This document shows positions 60,040 to 64,000 of a DNA stretch of 64,000 nucleotides, piece by piece (positions within the stretch are counted from its first letter, which is position 1; each line of letters starts with the position of its first letter). The notes below the pieces were generated by a model, which saw nothing but the letters and a program-made list of their open reading frames with translations, was not told the DNA's origin and did not search any database. Source of the DNA: Mycobacterium bohemicum DSM 44277 (GTDB taxonomy: Bacteria; Actinomycetota; Actinomycetes; Mycobacteriales; Mycobacteriaceae); NCBI RefSeq assembly GCF_001053185.1, contig NZ_CSTD01000001.1:1110333-1174332 (forward strand). The letters are read 5' to 3'. Made by a program: the position numbers and the translations under genes.

Positions 60040-61608
60040 ATGCCTATCTCCACAGCTGAGGAGCTTTCGGAGCGGTCGGTTGACGGGGCCTCGCGGATTC
60101 GACCGCGCGGCCGCCTGTTGGACCCCTGGGCCGTCGCCGTGGCCGCCACCCTGATCAGCGCCGCCTGGTCCTGCAGGCCTTCGCTGTGGTTCGACGAGGG
60201 CGCCACCATATCGGCATCGGCCAGCCGCACGTTGCCCGAGCTGTGGCGGTTGCTGGGGCACATCGATGCCGTGCACGGCCTGTACTACCTGCTCATGCAC
60301 GGCTGGTTCGCCGTCTTTCCGCCCACCGAGTTCTGGTCTCGGTTTCCCAGCGCCCTGGCGATCGGGGCCGCGGCCGCGGGCGTCACCGCGCTCACGAGGC
60401 GGCTGGCGACCCGCCCGACCGCGTTGTGCGCCGGTGCGGTGTTCGCCATCCTTCCCCGCACGACCTGGGCGGGCATGGAGGCACGCTCGTACGCCTTCGC
60501 GGTGGCCGCCGCGATCTGGCTGACGGTGTTGGTCCTTGCCGCCGCCCGCGGCGGCCGGGCCCGGCTCTGGCTCTCCTACGCCCTCGCTTTCGCGCTGTCC
60601 ATCCTGCTGAACGTCAACCTGGTTTTGCTGGCCCCCGTCTATGCCGTCGCGGTGCCGCTGCTGGCACCGGCTGAAAGCCGCAAGCGCGCGGTCGTTTGGT
60701 GGGCCGCCGCGTCGGCGGTCGCGATCGGGGTCATGACGCCGTTCATGGTGTTCGCCCACGGTCAGGTCTTCCAGGTCAACTGGATCTACCCGGTCAGCTG
60801 GCACTACGCCTTCGACATCATCCAGCGGCAGTACTTCGACCACAGCATCCCGTTCGCCGTTCTGGCGGGCCTCACCGTCGCCGCCGCGGTCGTGGCCCGA
60901 CTGGCCGGTGCGCCCGCCCCGGCGGGCGACATGCGCCGGCTGCTGATCCTGTGCTCGGTGTGGATCGTCGTCCCGACCGTTCTCGTCGTCACCTATTCGG
61001 CCATCGGCGAGCCGATCTACTACCCCCGCTACCTGATCTTCACCACGCCCGCGGCCGCCGTCGTGCTGGCCGTGTGCATCGTCACGCTCGCCCGCAAGCC
61101 GTGGCCGATGGCCGGTGTGGTGCTGCTTTTCGCGGCGGCCGCCCTGCCGAATTACCTGTTCACCCAGCGCTGGCCGTACGCCAAGGAGGGCTGGGACTAC
61201 AGCCAGGTCGCCGACCTGATCGGCTCCCACGCCGCCCCCGGCGACTGCCTGATGGTGGACAACACCGTGCCGTGGCGGCCCGGCCCGATCCGCGCCCTGC
61301 TGGCCACCCGGCCGGCGGCCTTCCGGTCGCTGATCGACGTCGAACGCGGCGCCTACGGTCCCAAGGTCGGATCGCTGTGGGACGGTCACGTCGCCGTGTG
61401 GTTGACCACCGCGAAGATCAACAAGTGCTCGACCATCTGGACGATCACCGACAAGGACAGATCGCTGCCCGATCACCAGGCCGGAAAGTCGTTGCCGCCC
61501 GGGGTGTTCGGGCGATCCCCGGCGTATCGATTCCCGAGTTATCTCGGGTTCCACATCGTCGAGCGCTGGCAGTTCCACTATTCGCAGGTCGTGAAATCGA
61601 CGCGGTAG
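60040..61608 (+). CDS. GT-C mannosyltransferase (Rv1635c/CapA ortholog)
   Basis: About 522 residues with roughly 10-11 membrane helices. GT-C fold glycosyltransferase using a polyprenyl-phosphate sugar on the outer face of the membrane; the Mtb ortholog caps lipoarabinomannan with mannose. The key acidic loop SLWFDEGATISAS lies after the first helix (about 46-58), and the hydrophilic C-terminal domain starts near 385. Start uncertain: ATG 60040 used, GTG 60028 four codons earlier also plausible; no ribosome binding site decides. Confidence 0.88.
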   Translation: MPISTAEELSERSVDGASRIRPRGRLLDPWAVAVAATLISAAWSCRPSLWFDEGATISASASRTLPELWRLLGHIDAVHGLYYLLMHGWFAVFPPTEFWSRFPSALAIGAAAAGVTALTRRLATRPTALCAGAVFAILPRTTWAGMEARSYAFAVAAAIWLTVLVLAAARGGRARLWLSYALAFALSILLNVNLVLLAPVYAVAVPLLAPAESRKRAVVWWAAASAVAIGVMTPFMVFAHGQVFQVNWIYPVSWHYAFDIIQRQYFDHSIPFAVLAGLTVAAAVVARLAGAPAPAGDMRRLLILCSVWIVVPTVLVVTYSAIGEPIYYPRYLIFTTPAAAVVLAVCIVTLARKPWPMAGVVLLFAAAALPNYLFTQRWPYAKEGWDYSQVADLIGSHAAPGDCLMVDNTVPWRPGPIRALLATRPAAFRSLIDVERGAYGPKVGSLWDGHVAVWLTTAKINKCSTIWTITDKDRSLPDHQAGKSLPPGVFGRSPAYRFPSYLGFHIVERWQFHYSQVVKSTR

Positions 61609-61620
61609 TCGTGCCCGAAC

Positions 61621-63018
61621 TCAGCGCAGCGTGTGCACCCGGGCGCCGCGGGTCGCGCGGTAGCTGCAGATGACGCCGGCGGCGCTCAGCACGGTGAACA
61701 CCGTGAACAACCAGCGGGCCGCGGCCGCGTCGCCGCCGTGGGCCGCGTTGACCACCACCCCGGCCAGGCCGGCGCCGAACGCCGCGGAAATGAGCTGCAC
61801 GGTGTTGATCGCGGCCGCGGCCGCGCCGCCCTCGCCCGGGTCGTCGACCGAATCCATCGCGCGCGCCGACAGGTGCGGCCACGCCATCCCGATGCCCACG
61901 CCGTCGAGCAGTAGCGCCAGCGCCCAGAGGGCGACCGTACCGACCGACGCGTCGTCGCGCTGGGTGAGCGCGCCCAGCGCCAGGCCCGACGCCACCACCA
62001 GCGGCGCAGCAAGGATCGCCCGCCGGACAATCCGCGGGTTCTGCAGTGACGCGCTGACGAGCTCGCTGACCGTCCAGCCGACGGCCACCGCCGCACCCAG
62101 GAAACCGGCCGTGACCGGCTGCAGGTGGGCGAGCTGCTGCCCGAACAGCGGCACGTAGATGTCGACCATCGCCCCGGCCATCAGGACCCCCATCGTCAGG
62201 TAGATCCATTTCAGGGGCCCGGGGCCGAAGACGCTGGGCGGCAGCACCGCCGGGCGCCTTCGCCGGTCGACGACGACGAACAGCCCGACCAGCGCGATGC
62301 CGGCGAGCAGCAACCCGAAGGTCGCGGCGGCGTTGTGCGGGATCTGCGCGACGCTGATGACCAGCGCCGCCACCCCGATCACCACCAGCGACCGGACCGG
62401 CACCGCGAAGTCGGCGGGGGCCGACGCGGACCGGGTTGCGGGCAGCGCGACCGGAACCAGCGCGGCCATCAGCGCCGTCAGCGCCGCCATTGCGACGAAC
62501 GCCCACCTCCACAGGCCGAACTGCGCGAACAGGCCGCCCGTCGCGGGCCCGACGACCGTCGCGACGCCCCACATCGCCGACACCAGGGCCGAGCCGCGGG
62601 TCCACAGCGCGGGCGGGAGCGCGGCGTTGATCACCGCGTATCCCAGGCCGGCCAGCAGGCCGCCCGCCACCCCCTGCAGTGCCCGGCTCGCGATCAGCAG
62701 CTCCATAGTGGGGGCGGCCCCGCAGGCCAGGCTGGCCAGGCCGAACAGGGCCAGCCCAAGCAGGTATGACGCCCGCGCCCCGAGCCGCAGCAGGATCGCA
62801 CTGACGAGGGTCGCCGCCACCACCGACCCGACCAGGTACAGCGTGGTCACCCAGGCGTAGAGGCGCCTGCCGCCGATGTCGGCGACGGTATTCGGCAGCA
62901 GGCTGCTGGTCAGGAACTCGTTCGTGGCGTAGAGCGCGACACCGCCGGCCAGCACGACCGACACGCCCAGGTACTTCGCACCCAGCAGTTGGCGCCAACT
63001 GCCCGCCGGGCTCGTCAC
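61621..63018 (-). CDS. MFS transporter, drug/proton antiporter type (Rv1634 ortholog)
   Basis: 465 residues with about 14 hydrophobic segments (14-TMS DHA2-like). The family motif between helices 2 and 3 region ([15 protein letters not shown]) and motif C-like [24 protein letters not shown] are visible. GTG at 63018 overlaps the uvrB TGA as GTGA, so translation is coupled to uvrB. Because of the uvrB frameshift, this frame is open without a stop back through uvrB. Substrate unknown. Confidence 0.93.
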   Translation of the reverse strand: MTSPAGSWRQLLGAKYLGVSVVLAGGVALYATNEFLTSSLLPNTVADIGGRRLYAWVTTLYLVGSVVAATLVSAILLRLGARASYLLGLALFGLASLACGAAPTMELLIASRALQGVAGGLLAGLGYAVINAALPPALWTRGSALVSAMWGVATVVGPATGGLFAQFGLWRWAFVAMAALTALMAALVPVALPATRSASAPADFAVPVRSLVVIGVAALVISVAQIPHNAAATFGLLLAGIALVGLFVVVDRRRRPAVLPPSVFGPGPLKWIYLTMGVLMAGAMVDIYVPLFGQQLAHLQPVTAGFLGAAVAVGWTVSELVSASLQNPRIVRRAILAAPLVVASGLALGALTQRDDASVGTVALWALALLLDGVGIGMAWPHLSARAMDSVDDPGEGGAAAAAINTVQLISAAFGAGLAGVVVNAAHGGDAAAARWLFTVFTVLSAAGVICSYRATRGARVHTLR

Positions 63019-64000
63019 TTCAACCCGGCGGCGTCCATCCCGCGCAGTTCCTTCTTGAGGTCGGCGATCTCGTCGCGGAACCGGGCGGCCAGCTCGAACT
63101 GCAGGTCCCGCGCGGCGGCCAGCATCTGCTCGGTGAGGTCCTTGATCAGGTCGGCGAGCTCGGCGCGCGGCATGCTTGCCGTGTCGCGGCCCTCGAACAC
63201 GCCGGCGCTCCGGCTCGCCCTGCGCGCGGCGGCCGCGGGACGCGTTGCGCCCGGAACCGCCGATCCCCACGTCGGTGTCGTCGGCCTCGCGATAGACCTG
63301 GTCGAGGATGTCGGCGATCTTCTTGCGGAGCGGCTGCGGGTCGATGCCGTGCGCCTCGTTGTAGGCGATCTGTTTGGCACGCCGCCGCTCGGTCTCGTCG
63401 ATGGCCTCTTTCATCGAGTCGGTGATCTTGTCGGCGTACATGTGCACTTCGCCCGAGACGTTGCGGGCGGCGCGGCCGATGGTCTGGATCAGGCTGCGCG
63501 TCGACCGCAGGAAGCCTTCCTTGTCGGCGTCGAGGATCGACACCAACGACACCTCGGGCAGGTCCAAACCCTCGCGCAGCAGGTTGATCCCGACCAGCAC
63601 GTCGTACTCGCCCAGCCGCAGTTGGCGCAGCAGCTCCACCCGGCGCAGGGTGTCGACCTCGGAGTGCAGGTAGCGCACCCGGATCCCCATCTCCAGCAGG
63701 TAGTCGGTGAGGTCCTCGGCCATCTTCTTGGTCAGCGTGGTGACCAGCACCCGCTCGTCGGCGTCCGTGCGCTTGCGGATCTCGCCGATCAGGTCGTCGA
63801 TCTGGCCCTTGGTCGGTTTGACCACCACCTTCGGGTCGACCAGCCCGGTGGGGCGGATGACCTGCTCGACGAACTCACCCCCGGACTGGCTGAGCTCGTA
63901 TGGCCCCGGCGTCGCCGACAGGTACACGGTCTGCCCGATCCGGTCTGCGAACTCCTCCCAGGTCAGCGGCCGGTTGTCACACGCCGACGGCAACCGGAAC
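63015..64000 (-). CDS. uvrB: Excinuclease ABC subunit B, 5' end outside window, frameshift before the UVR domain
   Basis: The visible part covers the second helicase half: [82 protein letters not shown]. After [14 protein letters not shown], near 63211, the frame shifts; the expected continuation SAGVFEGRD...[15 protein letters not shown]...[21 protein letters not shown] is present in another frame and ends at TGA 63015. Comparison with Mtb UvrB suggests loss of 11 bases. If real, the protein would lack its C-terminal UVR domain, which contacts UvrC, and run into the MFS frame. Confidence 0.9.

Noticed and set aside
61621..63993. A natural UvrB-transporter fusion gene
   Set aside because: The normal UvrB C-terminus and the normal GTGA overlap are still present in the other frame, so a small deletion or error is the better reading.

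Overview
The window is chromosome from a slow-growing Mycobacterium. It is GC-rich, has the mycobacterial gene order around argCJBDFRGH, pheST, infC-rpmI-rplT, lysX, uvrA and uvrB, carries PE-family genes, and encodes proteins close to their M. tuberculosis (Mtb) counterparts. Relative to Mtb the segment runs in the opposite orientation (Rv1633 at the right edge, the pks7/pks8 region at the left). It is not an Mtb-complex genome. The PE_PGRS30 slot between argC and pheT holds four non-PGRS PE genes plus debris, PE17 is missing between the Rv1645c and Rv1647 orthologs, and an Rv1354c/Rv1355c-type gene pair sits between the Rv1639c and uvrA orthologs. A member of, or relative of, the M. avium complex is the best guess, inferred from the lack of PGRS proteins; no marker gene is present to prove it.

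Layout. 1-16370 (minus strand): a polyketide cluster, with a type III PKS (pks10), a rearranged type I PKS and an intact reducing type I PKS cut by the left edge. 16473-25000: the arginine operon argC-J-B-D-F-R-G-H with stop/start overlaps at most junctions and a perfect ARG-box-like palindrome in front of argC. 25127-35565: a PE island of four full PE genes, a 39-codon PE remnant, a TetR regulator, a pheS/pheT chimeric scrap, and two copies of a promoter/operator block. 35967-39499: pheT and pheS. 39626-42682: rhomboid-like membrane protein, frameshifted class III adenylate cyclase, and a DUF2236/MpaB-type oxygenase. 42789-44850: tsnR, rplT, rpmI, infC. 45289-50153: lysX and an esterase-like membrane protein. 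50173-54906: a three-gene operon of a GNAT-like protein, an E1-like/nitroreductase fusion (Rv1355c/MoeY type) and a GAF-GGDEF-EAL protein. 55203-64000: small Rv1638A-like protein, uvrA, metallo-beta-lactamase-fold protein, universal stress protein, GT-C mannosyltransferase, MFS transporter and the 3' part of uvrB.

How it fits together: most of the window is core metabolism and translation/repair. The accessory and most interesting parts are (i) the GNAT / E1-nitroreductase / c-di-GMP operon, whose chemistry I cannot assign; (ii) the PE island, where a TetR gene is flanked by two near-identical promoters carrying the palindrome TTGTCAATATGACAA over the -35 box, one driving a PE remnant plus tetR and the other a full PE gene; (iii) a type I PKS in which one deletion fused two modules and a second removed the ACP serine; and (iv) a 17-bp tandem repeat that multiplies the argH ribosome binding site and start codon. 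Four coding disruptions (pks ACP, adenylate cyclase, esterase, uvrB) occur in 64 kb. They look like small deletions or insertions in very GC-rich sequence, so true gene decay and assembly error must be told apart before biological use.
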